DNA from: DATLYF01 sp035575095
GTDB lineage: Bacteria; Pseudomonadota; Gammaproteobacteria; Competibacterales; Competibacteraceae
Direction of reading: 5' to 3'
Length of the DNA stretch: 34,828 nucleotides
Assembly: GCA_035575095.1 (NCBI GenBank)
Contig: DATLYF010000038.1
Location: forward strand, 1 to 34,828
Shown here one piece after another: positions 6,175-14,246 of the stretch (position 1 is its first letter; the number at the start of each line of letters is the position of its first letter). The notes beneath the pieces are model-generated. The model made no database searches, was not told where the DNA came from, and saw nothing but the letters and a program-made list of their open reading frames with translations. The translations under genes were made by a program, and so were the position numbers.

Positions 6175-7944
6175 TTACCCCTTATGCAGCTTGAACACCC
6201 ATAGGCTGCCGCCCTGGTTGAGGTAGTTGACGCGCTTGGCCACCTCGCCGCCCCACAGCGGCACGGCGCCGCCCCAGCCAGAGGGCACGGCGATGTACTG
6301 CTCGCCGTCCATCTCCCAGGTGATGGGGCAGCCGACCACGCCGGAACCGGTCTGGAATTTCCACAGTTCCTTGCCGGTCTTGGCGTCGAAGGCCTTGAGG
6401 TAACCCTCGGGCGTGCCGGTGAACACCAGGTTGCCGGCGGTGGTCAGCACCCCGCCCCACAGCGGCGCATTGTTCTTGTACTCCCAGACGATCTTGCCGG
6501 TCTTGGGGTCGACGGCGCGCAGAGCACCGATGTAGTCCTCGTAGAGCGGCTTGATGTTGAAGCCGGCGCCGAGGTAGGCGGCGCCCTTCTTGTAGGTGAT
6601 GGGCTCGTTCCAGATGTCCATACCCCATTCATTGGCCGGCACGTAGAACAGCCCGGTGTCCTTGTTATAGGCCATGGGCATCCAGTTCTTGGCGCCGAGG
6701 AAGGAGGGTGCGACGGCCACCGTCTCGCCCTTCTTGCCGTCGGCGCTCTTGGCCGGATCGCCGGGACGGTTGCCGGTCTCGATGGGACGGCCGGTCTTCA
6801 TGTCCACCCCGCTGGTCCAGGTCTGCTTGGTGACGAAGGGCGTGGCGCTGATGAGCTGGCCGTTGCTGCGGTCGAGCACGTAGAAGAAGCCGTTGCGGTC
6901 AGCCTTGGCACCGGCCTTGATGGTCTTGCCGTCCTTCTGCAGATCGAAGGAGACGAATTCATTGACCCCGTCGAAGTCCCAGGTATCGTTGGGCGTGCTC
7001 TGGTAATGCCACTTGATCTGACCGTTGCTCGGATCTATGGCCAGGGTGGAGGTGGCATAGAGATTGTCGCCAGGACGGGTATGGGCGTTCCAGGGCGCCG
7101 GATTACCGGTGCCGATGAAGATCGAATCGGTCTCGGCATCGTAGTAGCCACCGAGCCAGGTGGCCCCGCCGCCGGTCTTCCACATATCGCCAGGCCAGGT
7201 CTTGCCGGCCGCGCCACCGGTGACGCCGGCCTCGGTCTTCTTGCCGTCCTTGTCGAAGGTATAGCCCATATGGCCCTCGATCACCGGGCGGGTCCAGATC
7301 AGCTTGCCGGTCTTGGCGTCGCGCGCATCGACGCGGCCGACCACACCGAACTCGCCGCCGGAGACGCCGGTGATGACCATGCCCTTGACGATGATCGGGG
7401 CGGCGGTGTTGGAATAGCCCTCCTTGTAATCGTCCAGTTTCTCCTTCCACACCACCTTGCCGGTGTCCTGGTTCAGCGCCACCAGTTGCGCATCCAGGGT
7501 GCTGAAGATCACCAAGTTGTCGTACAGGGCGGCGCCGCGGTTGATCACATCGCAGCAGGGCAGGATGCCGTCGGGCAGGCGATGCTCGTACTGCCAGAGT
7601 TCATCGCCGGTCTTGGCATCGATGGCGAACAGCCGCGAGTAGGAAGCGGTGACGAAGATCTTGCCGTTGTAGACCAGGGGTTGCGCCTCCTGGCCGCGCT
7701 GCTTTTCGCCGCCGTAGGAGAAGGACCAGGCCGGTACCAGGTTCTTCACCGTCTCGGTGTTGATCTGCTTGAGCGGGCTGTAGCGCTGCCCCTGCAGGCC
7801 CATGCCCCAGGTCAGCACATCGCCCGGGGTTTCGGCGTCTTTGGCGATGTCCTCGTCGGTCACGGCCGCCATGGCGCTAGCGGCGCCTAGGGCCAGGGTC
7901 AGGGCCAGAACGACGCGACTGTGGGAATAGCGGGGTTTGGACAT
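6175..7944 (-). CDS. Lanthanide-type PQQ-dependent alcohol dehydrogenase (quinoprotein)
   Basis: Periplasmic quinoprotein of 589 residues that oxidises alcohols using pyrroloquinoline quinone. The signal peptide cleaves near AMA-A (25-27) and an eight-bladed propeller of PQQ repeats (AxDxKTGKxxW) follows. Visible active-site elements are the adjacent cysteine pair Cys130-Cys131, Glu198 and Asn281 as metal ligands, and the catalytic Asp323 in WDFDG. Asp325, two residues later, is the extra acidic ligand that marks lanthanide-dependent enzymes (XoxF, PedH); calcium enzymes have Ala or Ser there. There is no CxxCH haem domain, so it is a type I enzyme that needs a separate cytochrome, and none is encoded nearby. 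The WDF-GVNE context and C-terminus look closer to ethanol/alcohol dehydrogenases (ExaA/PedH) than to methanol dehydrogenase. GGAGG precedes the ATG. It is the first gene of the operon, behind a sigma-54 promoter. Confidence 0.95.
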   Translation of the reverse strand: MSKPRYSHSRVVLALTLALGAASAMAAVTDEDIAKDAETPGDVLTWGMGLQGQRYSPLKQINTETVKNLVPAWSFSYGGEKQRGQEAQPLVYNGKIFVTASYSRLFAIDAKTGDELWQYEHRLPDGILPCCDVINRGAALYDNLVIFSTLDAQLVALNQDTGKVVWKEKLDDYKEGYSNTAAPIIVKGMVITGVSGGEFGVVGRVDARDAKTGKLIWTRPVIEGHMGYTFDKDGKKTEAGVTGGAAGKTWPGDMWKTGGGATWLGGYYDAETDSIFIGTGNPAPWNAHTRPGDNLYATSTLAIDPSNGQIKWHYQSTPNDTWDFDGVNEFVSFDLQKDGKTIKAGAKADRNGFFYVLDRSNGQLISATPFVTKQTWTSGVDMKTGRPIETGNRPGDPAKSADGKKGETVAVAPSFLGAKNWMPMAYNKDTGLFYVPANEWGMDIWNEPITYKKGAAYLGAGFNIKPLYEDYIGALRAVDPKTGKIVWEYKNNAPLWGGVLTTAGNLVFTGTPEGYLKAFDAKTGKELWKFQTGSGVVGCPITWEMDGEQYIAVPSGWGGAVPLWGGEVAKRVNYLNQGGSLWVFKLHKG

Positions 7945-8014
7945 TGTTCGGTTCTCCTCCTGCAGGATGGTGGTAGGCCGCTCGTGTCACGAAGGCAGCG
8001 GTCAAGAAAGCAGG

Positions 8015-8030
8015 AGCAAAACAGGTGCCA
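8015..8030 (-). promoter_or_regulatory. Sigma-54 (RpoN) -24/-12 promoter for the quinoprotein operon
   Basis: On the minus strand the bases read TGGCAC, five bases (CTGTT), then TTGCT, matching every core position of the sigma-54 consensus. The GG and GC pairs are separated by the required ten bases. Transcription would start near 8004, giving a leader of about 60 bases before the dehydrogenase ATG, with the gene's ribosome binding site inside it. No other gene in the window shows a promoter of this quality. Confidence 0.8.
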
Positions 8031-8118
8031 AAAACACCGCAAACCGCGTTGGAATGCGCTCCAGCGCCCAGCATGCGTGATCCGACGTGATGCCGGACGG
8101 AAAAGAAAGTAATGAGCG

Positions 8119-8157
8119 TGTCACGCCGCGTGACAGACTGTCACTGCCGCTGTGACA
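8119..8157. promoter_or_regulatory. Twin TGTCAC/GTGACA inverted repeats, probable enhancer site
   Basis: The first repeat (8119-8135) is a perfect 17-base palindrome, TGTCACGC-C-GCGTGACA. The second (8139-8157) has the same half-sites with seven bases between them instead of five. The two start 20 bases apart, about two helical turns, and centre about 134 bases upstream of the inferred sigma-54 start site. That is the usual position and layout for an activator of the NtrC/AcoR class. They also lie just past the 3' end of the wax ester synthase gene, but no T-run follows, so a terminator is less likely. Confidence 0.65.
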
Positions 8158-8166
8158 CTGCGCGAT

Positions 8167-9597
8167 TCAGGCTCGATCAATAGCATCGGCGGGCATCTCA
8201 CCATCCCAGGCCGCCATCAGCAGCGCCAGCACCAGCCTCTCGAACTCGCCGGCGAAGCGGCCGATGACCGTCTCGGGATCGGGCACCAGGCGCTTGTCGG
8301 TGACCAGGCCGAACTGCACCCTGCCGTTGTAGCTGAGGATGCTCACCCCCATGCCAATGTTGCCGGACTGGGGCACCCAGAACATCATCTCGGCGATACG
8401 CGCTCCGGCCAGATACAGCTCGTGCTGCGGACCGGGGACGTTGGTCATCACCGCCGTGGCCTTGCTGCCCAGGGTATCGAGCACCGCCTGCTGCAGCAGC
8501 CGCGGCCCCATGCCCACCGCTCCCAGCAGCCCCAGGGCCAGCACCGCCTGGTAGGAGCCCTTCAGCGTTTGCATGCGCCGGCGCACCTCGAAAAGGCGCT
8601 CGACGGGGTGTGCCATGCCTACCGGCAGTTCCAGGAACACCAGACCGAAGTGGTTGCCCAGCCGGTGCGCCTCCTCCAGCGGCCGCAGGTTGACCGGCAC
8701 GGCGGCGCGCAGCTCCACGCCATCGACCGCATCGCCGTGCTCCAGCAGATAGCTGCGTAGCGCCCCGGCCACGCAGGACAGCAGGATGTCGTTGACCGAG
8801 CAGCCCAGCGCCCTGCCCACGGTCTTGATCTCGTCTAAGGGTAACGGCTCGGCCCAGGCCACCCGCTTGACCATGCCGGGCACGCCCTTGAAGCGGGTCG
8901 GCGCATCGTCGGCCATCAGCGCCACGCGCGCCGCTTCGCCGGCGATGCCGCTACCGTAGCGGGCATATTTGAGCAGCTGGCCCGGGTTGCATAGCAGCTC
9001 CAGGCTCTCATCGATCAGCCCTTTGCCCAGGCGCAGAGCGCCGCCCACCATCCTGTTCACCGGCCGGAACAGCCGGGCGAGGATCTCGTCCTCGTCCTGT
9101 CCGGCGCCGGTGAGCTCAATCTCCGGCAGTGCCGTGTCCGGCTCGCTGTCGGTCATGGCCAGCAGCACGCAGATCAGCGCGATGCCGTCGGCGTAGCAGT
9201 GGTGGATGCGGATGATGAGCGCGCTGCCGCCCCGGTAGTGCTCCACCAGGTGGAACTGCCACAGCGGCTTGCTGAAATCCAGCGGGGTGCTCATCAGATC
9301 GCTGGCCAGGGCCTGCAGCTCGGTCTTGCCGCCGTCACCGGGCAAGGCGATGCGGTGCAGATGGCTGTCCAGGTCGAAGGTGTCGTCGTCCTCCCAGTAC
9401 GCCCCCCCGATCTTCTCCACCGCCTTCTGGCGGAAGCGCCGGTAGCACAGGAAGCGGGTCTCGATGGTCTCGCGCAGCCGCGCGTACTCCATCGGGCGCT
9501 CGAACACCAGCACCCCGGTGATCATCATCGGATTGGTGGGCCGCTCCATGCGGAGCCAGGCGGTATCCACGCTGGACATGCGCTCGCGATCGGCCAT
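8167..9597 (-). CDS. Wax ester synthase / acyl-CoA:diacylglycerol acyltransferase (WS/DGAT)
   Basis: Bifunctional acyltransferase of about 476 residues that joins acyl-CoA to fatty alcohols (wax esters) or diacylglycerol (triacylglycerol). The condensing motif HHxxxDG reads HHCYADG at residues 132-138. Other family marks are SSVDTAWLRME near the N-terminus, PLDFSKPLW, SVNDILLSCVAGALR and the TNVPGP stretch. An ATG 21 bases upstream (9618) is also possible; the start at 9597 has an AGGGG upstream, although its spacing of about 12 bases is long. It is divergent from the fatty acyl reductase gene, the enzyme that would supply its fatty alcohol. It ends just before the enhancer-like repeats of the dehydrogenase promoter. 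Confidence 0.92.
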   Translation of the reverse strand: MADRERMSSVDTAWLRMERPTNPMMITGVLVFERPMEYARLRETIETRFLCYRRFRQKAVEKIGGAYWEDDDTFDLDSHLHRIALPGDGGKTELQALASDLMSTPLDFSKPLWQFHLVEHYRGGSALIIRIHHCYADGIALICVLLAMTDSEPDTALPEIELTGAGQDEDEILARLFRPVNRMVGGALRLGKGLIDESLELLCNPGQLLKYARYGSGIAGEAARVALMADDAPTRFKGVPGMVKRVAWAEPLPLDEIKTVGRALGCSVNDILLSCVAGALRSYLLEHGDAVDGVELRAAVPVNLRPLEEAHRLGNHFGLVFLELPVGMAHPVERLFEVRRRMQTLKGSYQAVLALGLLGAVGMGPRLLQQAVLDTLGSKATAVMTNVPGPQHELYLAGARIAEMMFWVPQSGNIGMGVSILSYNGRVQFGLVTDKRLVPDPETVIGRFAGEFERLVLALLMAAWDGEMPADAIDRA

Positions 9598-9618
9598 GGC
9601 CTGTTCCGTCCCCTTCAT

Positions 9619-9934
9619 TCGCTGTTTTCGCCGTCATTGCATCAAGTGTAGGCGTGGCACCGACATCCCATCCTGCGGACCGCTTGCAGCAACGGCGCGA
9701 CCCTGGCACCGCCTTCGCTGCCCGGCATTGTCGCCGCCACGCCCTGCCGCCACCCCACCCGCAAGAGGGGGACGGCTATAGTTAAATCCAGAGATGGGGC
9801 GGCGCGGTCGCCTGCCTTTCCCCCTTCTAAAGAGGGGTAACATCCCCGCACCGCCTCCCTAGAGTGCATCGCATCCAGGGGCATGGCGCGTTGGTACCGC
9901 CCTGCCGCAAGCAACCACGAAGGGAGCAGGACTC
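9619..9934. other. Divergent intergenic region between WS/DGAT and FAR genes
   Basis: About 316 bases that must hold the promoters of both wax-ester genes. Seen here are a near-consensus sigma-54 element at 9704-9719 (plus strand), an imperfect CCCC/GGGG hairpin near 9815-9837, and the string GGCTATAGTTAAATCC at 9774-9789. A close copy of that string occurs upstream of the acyl-CoA ligase gene at 30612. I see no coding sequence. Confidence 0.6.
9704..9719 (+). promoter_or_regulatory. Candidate sigma-54 promoter for the fatty acyl reductase
   Basis: Reads TGGCAC, five bases (CGCCT), then TCGCT: correct GG-to-GC spacing with one departure (TCGC for TTGC). A start site near 9730 would leave a leader of about 205 bases before the reductase ATG, which is long. 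No TGTCAC-type repeats are seen close upstream. Tentative. Confidence 0.3.
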
Positions 9935-11917
9935 ATGGCTTATCTCGTCACGGGCGCCACCGGTTTCATCGGGCGCAGGCTGGTCAAGAAGCTGGTGGAG
10001 ACGCGCAAGGGCAAGATCTACGTGCTGGTGCGCGATCCCGCCAAACTGGAGGCGCACTACGCCTACTGGGGAGTGGGACGAGATCGGGTGATTGCGCTGA
10101 CCGCCGACCTGGGCCAGCCCGGCCTGGGTCTGGAGCCGGCCGAGCTGGAACCGCTCAAGGGCGGCAAGATCAAGCATCTGTTCCACCTCGCCGCCATCTA
10201 CGACATCAAGGCCAGCGCCGAGGAGCAGATCCGGGTCAACATCGAAGGCACCCGCCAGATGGTGGCCCTGGCCGAGACCCTCAAGGTCGGCTGTCTGCAT
10301 CACATCAGCTCCATCGCCGCCGCCGGCCTGTACGAGGGCGTATTCCGCGAAGACATGTTCGAGGAAGCGGAAGGTCTAGACCATCCCTATTTCCGCACCA
10401 AGCACGACGCCGAAGGCATCGTGCGCCGCGAGTGCAAGCGCCCGTGGCGGGTGTACCGACCGGCCTTCGTGGTCGGCGATTCGCGCACCGGCGAGATGGA
10501 CAAGATCGACGGCCCCTATTACTTCTTCAAGCTCATCCAGAAGATGCGCGACGCACTGCCGCAGTGGATGCCCACCGTCGGCCTGGAGGGCGGGCGCATC
10601 AACATGGTGCCGGTGGACTTCGTGGTGGACGCCCTCGACTACCTCGCCCACCTCAAGGACCAGGACGGCAAGACCTTTCACCTGGTGGACCCGGATCCGC
10701 ACCGCATCGGTGACGCGCTCAACCTCTTCGCCAAGGCCGCCCACGCGCCGCAGATGGCGATGCGGGTCAATGCCAGGCTGTTCGACTTCATTCCGCCGGT
10801 GGTGCGCATGGGTCTGTCGATGCTGCCGCCGGTGCGCCGCATCAGCCGCCAGATTCTGCAGGATCTGGGCGTTCCCGAGGAGGTGCTACGCTTCATCAAC
10901 TGGCCGACCCGCTACGACTGCCGCGAGACGCTGAAGGCCCTCGAGGGCAGCGGCATTCGCGTACCGCCTCTGCAGAGCTATGCCTGGCGGCTATGGGATT
11001 ATTGGGAGCGCCACCTCGACCCGGACCTGTTCATCGACCGCTCCCTGGCCGGCCACGTCGGCGGGCGGGTGGTGGTGGTCACCGGCGCCTCCAGCGGCAT
11101 CGGCAAGGCTACCGCCCTCAAGCTGGCCGAGGCCGGCGCCAAGGTGATCCTGGTGGCACGGGACATGGAGAAGCTGCAACAGACCCTGACCGAGATCGAG
11201 GTCCTGGGCGGCACCGCCCATTTCTATTCGGCCGATCTGTCCGACATGGAAGCCTGTGACCGCCTGGTGCAGCAGGTCTTGGCCGAGCACGGTGCCGTGG
11301 ACGTGCTGGTGAACAACGCCGGGCGCTCCATTCGCCGTGCCATCGAGCACAGCTTCGACCGCTTCCACGATTTCGAGCGCTGCATGAAGCTCAATTACTT
11401 CGGCTCGCTGCGCCTGACCCTGGGTCTGCTGCCCGCCATGATGGCGCGCCGCAACGGGCACATCATCAACATCTCGTCCATCGGTGTGCTCAGCAATGCG
11501 CCGCGCTTCTCCGCCTACGTGGCCTCCAAGGCGGCGCTGGATGCCTTCACCCGCTGCGCCGCCTCGGAGTTCGCCGACAAAGGCATCAGCTTCACTACCA
11601 TCAACATGCCGCTGGTGCGCACGCCCATGATCGCCCCCACCAAGATCTACCAGAACCTGCCTACCCTCTCCCCCGAGGAGGCTGCCGATCTGGTGGTGGA
11701 GGCCATCATCTACAAACCCACCCGCATCGCCACGCGCATGGGCATCTTTGCCCAGATCATGCACGCCGTTGCCCCCAAGGTGACCCAGGTGATCCTCAAC
11801 ACTGCCTTTCGCATGTTCCCGGACTCGGCAGCAGCGCGCGGCCTTGCAGAGGAGGCGGCCCAGCCCTCGCCGGAGCAGATCGCGTTCGCGCAGCTCACGC
11901 GGGGGATACATTGGTAA
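9935..11917 (+). CDS. Two-domain fatty acyl-CoA reductase, alcohol-forming (FAR)
   Basis: 660 residues, matching in length and architecture the Marinobacter enzyme that reduces acyl-CoA (or acyl-ACP) through the aldehyde to the fatty alcohol with NADPH. The N-terminal reductase domain has a Rossmann motif GATGFIG (7-13), the HISSIAAAGL stretch and a Tyr152-x3-Lys156 pair. The linker contains the RWDYWERxLDPDLF-like segment near 352-367. The C-terminal short-chain dehydrogenase domain has TGASSGIG (383-390), NNAG (460-463), the serine of NISSIG and Tyr528-x3-Lys532. AGGGAG precedes the ATG by about eight bases. With the divergent WS/DGAT it completes a wax ester pathway. The gene runs on towards the peroxiredoxin gene with a hairpin between. 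Confidence 0.93.
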   Translation: MAYLVTGATGFIGRRLVKKLVETRKGKIYVLVRDPAKLEAHYAYWGVGRDRVIALTADLGQPGLGLEPAELEPLKGGKIKHLFHLAAIYDIKASAEEQIRVNIEGTRQMVALAETLKVGCLHHISSIAAAGLYEGVFREDMFEEAEGLDHPYFRTKHDAEGIVRRECKRPWRVYRPAFVVGDSRTGEMDKIDGPYYFFKLIQKMRDALPQWMPTVGLEGGRINMVPVDFVVDALDYLAHLKDQDGKTFHLVDPDPHRIGDALNLFAKAAHAPQMAMRVNARLFDFIPPVVRMGLSMLPPVRRISRQILQDLGVPEEVLRFINWPTRYDCRETLKALEGSGIRVPPLQSYAWRLWDYWERHLDPDLFIDRSLAGHVGGRVVVVTGASSGIGKATALKLAEAGAKVILVARDMEKLQQTLTEIEVLGGTAHFYSADLSDMEACDRLVQQVLAEHGAVDVLVNNAGRSIRRAIEHSFDRFHDFERCMKLNYFGSLRLTLGLLPAMMARRNGHIINISSIGVLSNAPRFSAYVASKAALDAFTRCAASEFADKGISFTTINMPLVRTPMIAPTKIYQNLPTLSPEEAADLVVEAIIYKPTRIATRMGIFAQIMHAVAPKVTQVILNTAFRMFPDSAAARGLAEEAAQPSPEQIAFAQLTRGIHW

Positions 11918-11931
11918 GCAAGTCCATCTCC

Positions 11932-11954
11932 CCTCCCCCGCGGGGTGGGGGAGG
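11932..11954. repeat. GC-rich hairpin between FAR and peroxiredoxin genes
   Basis: Arms CCTCCCCC (11932-11939) and GGGGGAGG (11947-11954) form an eight-base stem with a seven-base GC-rich loop. The arms share their core with the hairpin at 6141-6163. It ends about ten bases before the ribosome binding site of the peroxiredoxin gene and has no T-run. Confidence 0.55.
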
Positions 11955-11975
11955 AAACATAAGCGGAGGTTCCCC

Positions 11976-12437
11976 ATGACCCTCAAACCCGGCGATCCCG
12001 CCCCCGACTTCAGCGGCGTCACCACCGACGGCACGGTGGTCAGCCTCAAGGACTATGCCGGCCGCAAGCTGGTGCTGTACTTCTACCCCATGGACGATAC
12101 TCCGGGCTGCACCAAGCAGGCCTGCTCGCTGCGCGACCACAACGCCGAGATCCTGGCCAGGGGCGCGGCCATCCTCGGCGTCTCCACCCAGGACGTGGAC
12201 TCCCACCGCCGCTTCACCGACAAGTATCACCTCAACTTTCCGCTACTGGCCGATACCGACCACGCGGTGGCGAAAGCCTTTGGCGCCATCGGCGGGGGGC
12301 TGAAGGGCATGGTGCTGGGGGCGATGGGGGTGGCCAAGCGCATCACCTTCATCATCGACGAGCAAGGGCGGATCGCCCATGTCATCGACAATCCCGACTG
12401 CGCCCATCACGCCGAGGAGGTGCTGGCATTGTTGTAA
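11976..12437 (+). CDS. bcp: Thioredoxin-dependent peroxiredoxin, Bcp/PrxQ type
   Basis: Cytoplasmic peroxiredoxin of 153 residues that reduces hydrogen peroxide and lipid hydroperoxides with thioredoxin. The peroxidatic Cys45 lies in DDTPGCTKQAC, with the resolving Cys50 five residues later, as in the Bcp subgroup. The fold also shows the YFYPMDDTPGC start and a late arginine in the KRITFIID strand. GGAGG lies six bases before the ATG; the longer open frame upstream is not coding. It follows FAR in the same direction and may share its transcript, where it could protect a lipid-storing cell from peroxides. Confidence 0.93.
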   Translation: MTLKPGDPAPDFSGVTTDGTVVSLKDYAGRKLVLYFYPMDDTPGCTKQACSLRDHNAEILARGAAILGVSTQDVDSHRRFTDKYHLNFPLLADTDHAVAKAFGAIGGGLKGMVLGAMGVAKRITFIIDEQGRIAHVIDNPDCAHHAEEVLALL

Positions 12438-12494
12438 GGTCGGAGCCTGGCCGCCGGGAGACCCAGGAGCCGAGGACAGGGGAGGCTCTGCAGC

Positions 12495-14246
12495 ATGCAT
12501 CCACAGTATTCCCCGCGCAATCGAGCGGAGCGTCTGATCGCCATCGCCCGCGTGCTCCTGGCGGCTTTTTCTCTGCTGGCGATCTGGCTGGATCCGACCA
12601 CCCCCATACGCTATGCGGATACGGCCTACGGCCTGTTGGTCGCCTACCTTGGCTATGCCGTGTGCATAGTCCCCCTGGCCTGGCGCCTGGATTCGGCGTT
12701 CAACCTCCAGGCGCGTGTCACGCATCTCTTCGATCTGGCGGTCTTCACCCTGCTGATCTATTTCACCGAGGGCCTGACCAGTCCCTTCTTCACCTATTTC
12801 GTGTTCTCGCTGCTCTGCGCCACGCTACGCTGGCAGTGGTGGGGAGCGCTATGGACCGCGCTGGTGGCCCTGACGATATACGTCGGCATGGGCGCATACG
12901 CCGTCTATGTACTGCAAGACCCGGCCTTCGAGCTGCACCGCTTCATCATCCGCAGCGTCTATCTGGCGGTGCTGGGGGTGCTGATGGGCCATCTGGGCCT
13001 GTACGAACACCGCTTGCGCAGCGAGCTGTCGAAGCTGGCGGCGTGGCCATGGGCGGTATCCTCGCAGACCCTGATCCGCGACCTGCTGCGCTCGGCCGCC
13101 GACGTCTTCAACACCTCCCGGGTGCTACTGATCTGGGACGAGGCGGACGAGCCCTGGCGCTACGTCGCGACCCACTTCCGAGGCGAATTCCAGAGCTTCC
13201 GGGAGCCGCCGACGGCATTCGAGCCCCCCGTGGTCGAGCCTCTGCGCGAGACCCATTTCCTGTGCTCGGACACGCGGGACCGCACTCCCCTGACCCTGCA
13301 CTCCTCGCTGACGGGCTTTCAGCGGTGGCGCGGCATGCCCCTTCATCCCGAGCTGCAGGCGCGCTTCGGCATCGGCAGCGTCCTTGCTCTGCACCTGCAC
13401 GCGGAGAACATGCAGGGCCGTCTCTTCGTTCTGGACAAGTCGGACATGACCTCGGATGATCTGCTGCTGGGCGAGATCGTGGCCCGCCAGATGAGTACCG
13501 AGCTGGAGCAGCGCTATCTACAACGCTGCCTGCAGCAGGCCGCAGCCATGGAAGAGCGTTACCGTCTCGCCGGCGATCTGCACGACGGCCTGCTGCAGTC
13601 CCTGACCGGCATGGCCCTGCAACTGCAGACACTGCACCGCCTGGTAGAAGAGGATCCGAAGGCCGCCCGGGAGCGCCTGCAGGACGTGCAGGACCTGCTC
13701 CAGCTCGAGCAGCGTAACCTGCGCGCCTTCATCCTCAAGTTGAAACCCGCCCCCCTCGATCTACTAGGCGAAAGCTCCAACCTGGCCGTCAGCCTGAAGG
13801 AGCTCGGCAGCCGGATCGAGCGCTACTGGGGCTTGCCGGTGATCCTGACGCTGGACCCTGCGATCAGCCGGATTCGCCAACCCCTCGGGCACGAGATCCA
13901 CCGCATCGTGCAGGAGGCGCTGATCAATGCCGCGCGCCACGCCAGCGCCTCCGTCGCCGAAGTCGAGGTCGGCGTGCACGATGGCCGAGTCCACATCGTC
14001 GTCGCCGACGACGGCCGCGGCTTCCCGTTCCGCGGCCGCTATGATCTGGCTACGCTGAGCGCCCGGCAGATGGGTCCTGTAGCCTTGCGCGAGCGGGTCG
14101 CCAGCCGCGGTGGCCAGATGGTCATCGATTCGAGTGAAGCGGGCGCACGCCTGGACATCAACCTGCCGCTCGATGGCCGTGGGGCCAGCAGCGGCCACGC
14201 CTCTGGAGGGAGTGACCATGCCGATCACCTTGGTGCTGGCCGATGA
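12495..14246 (+). CDS. Membrane sensor histidine kinase, NarX/HisKA_3 class
   Basis: 583 residues. About five or six membrane helices occupy residues 13-175 and include IARVLLAAFSLLAIWL and the aromatic SPFFTYFVFSLL. A GAF-like region follows (about 190-330). The HisKA_3 dimerisation domain has the phosphate-accepting His363 in LAGDLHDGLLQS. The ATPase domain shows HRIVQEALINAARHA (N-box) and ADDGRGF. The gene overlaps the response-regulator gene by 29 bases, so the two proteins are partners. GGGGAGG precedes the ATG by nine bases. No extracellular sensing domain is evident; the signal may be sensed in the membrane or by the GAF region. NarL-class pairs such as PedS1/PedR1 control PQQ alcohol dehydrogenases elsewhere, so a role for this one is possible but unproven. 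Confidence 0.88.
   Translation: MHPQYSPRNRAERLIAIARVLLAAFSLLAIWLDPTTPIRYADTAYGLLVAYLGYAVCIVPLAWRLDSAFNLQARVTHLFDLAVFTLLIYFTEGLTSPFFTYFVFSLLCATLRWQWWGALWTALVALTIYVGMGAYAVYVLQDPAFELHRFIIRSVYLAVLGVLMGHLGLYEHRLRSELSKLAAWPWAVSSQTLIRDLLRSAADVFNTSRVLLIWDEADEPWRYVATHFRGEFQSFREPPTAFEPPVVEPLRETHFLCSDTRDRTPLTLHSSLTGFQRWRGMPLHPELQARFGIGSVLALHLHAENMQGRLFVLDKSDMTSDDLLLGEIVARQMSTELEQRYLQRCLQQAAAMEERYRLAGDLHDGLLQSLTGMALQLQTLHRLVEEDPKAARERLQDVQDLLQLEQRNLRAFILKLKPAPLDLLGESSNLAVSLKELGSRIERYWGLPVILTLDPAISRIRQPLGHEIHRIVQEALINAARHASASVAEVEVGVHDGRVHIVVADDGRGFPFRGRYDLATLSARQMGPVALRERVASRGGQMVIDSSEAGARLDINLPLDGRGASSGHASGGSDHADHLGAGR

Noticed and set aside
8119..8157. The TGTCAC repeats as a terminator of the wax ester synthase gene
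   Set aside because: No T-run follows on the minus strand, and the two equal sites spaced by 20 bases fit protein binding better.
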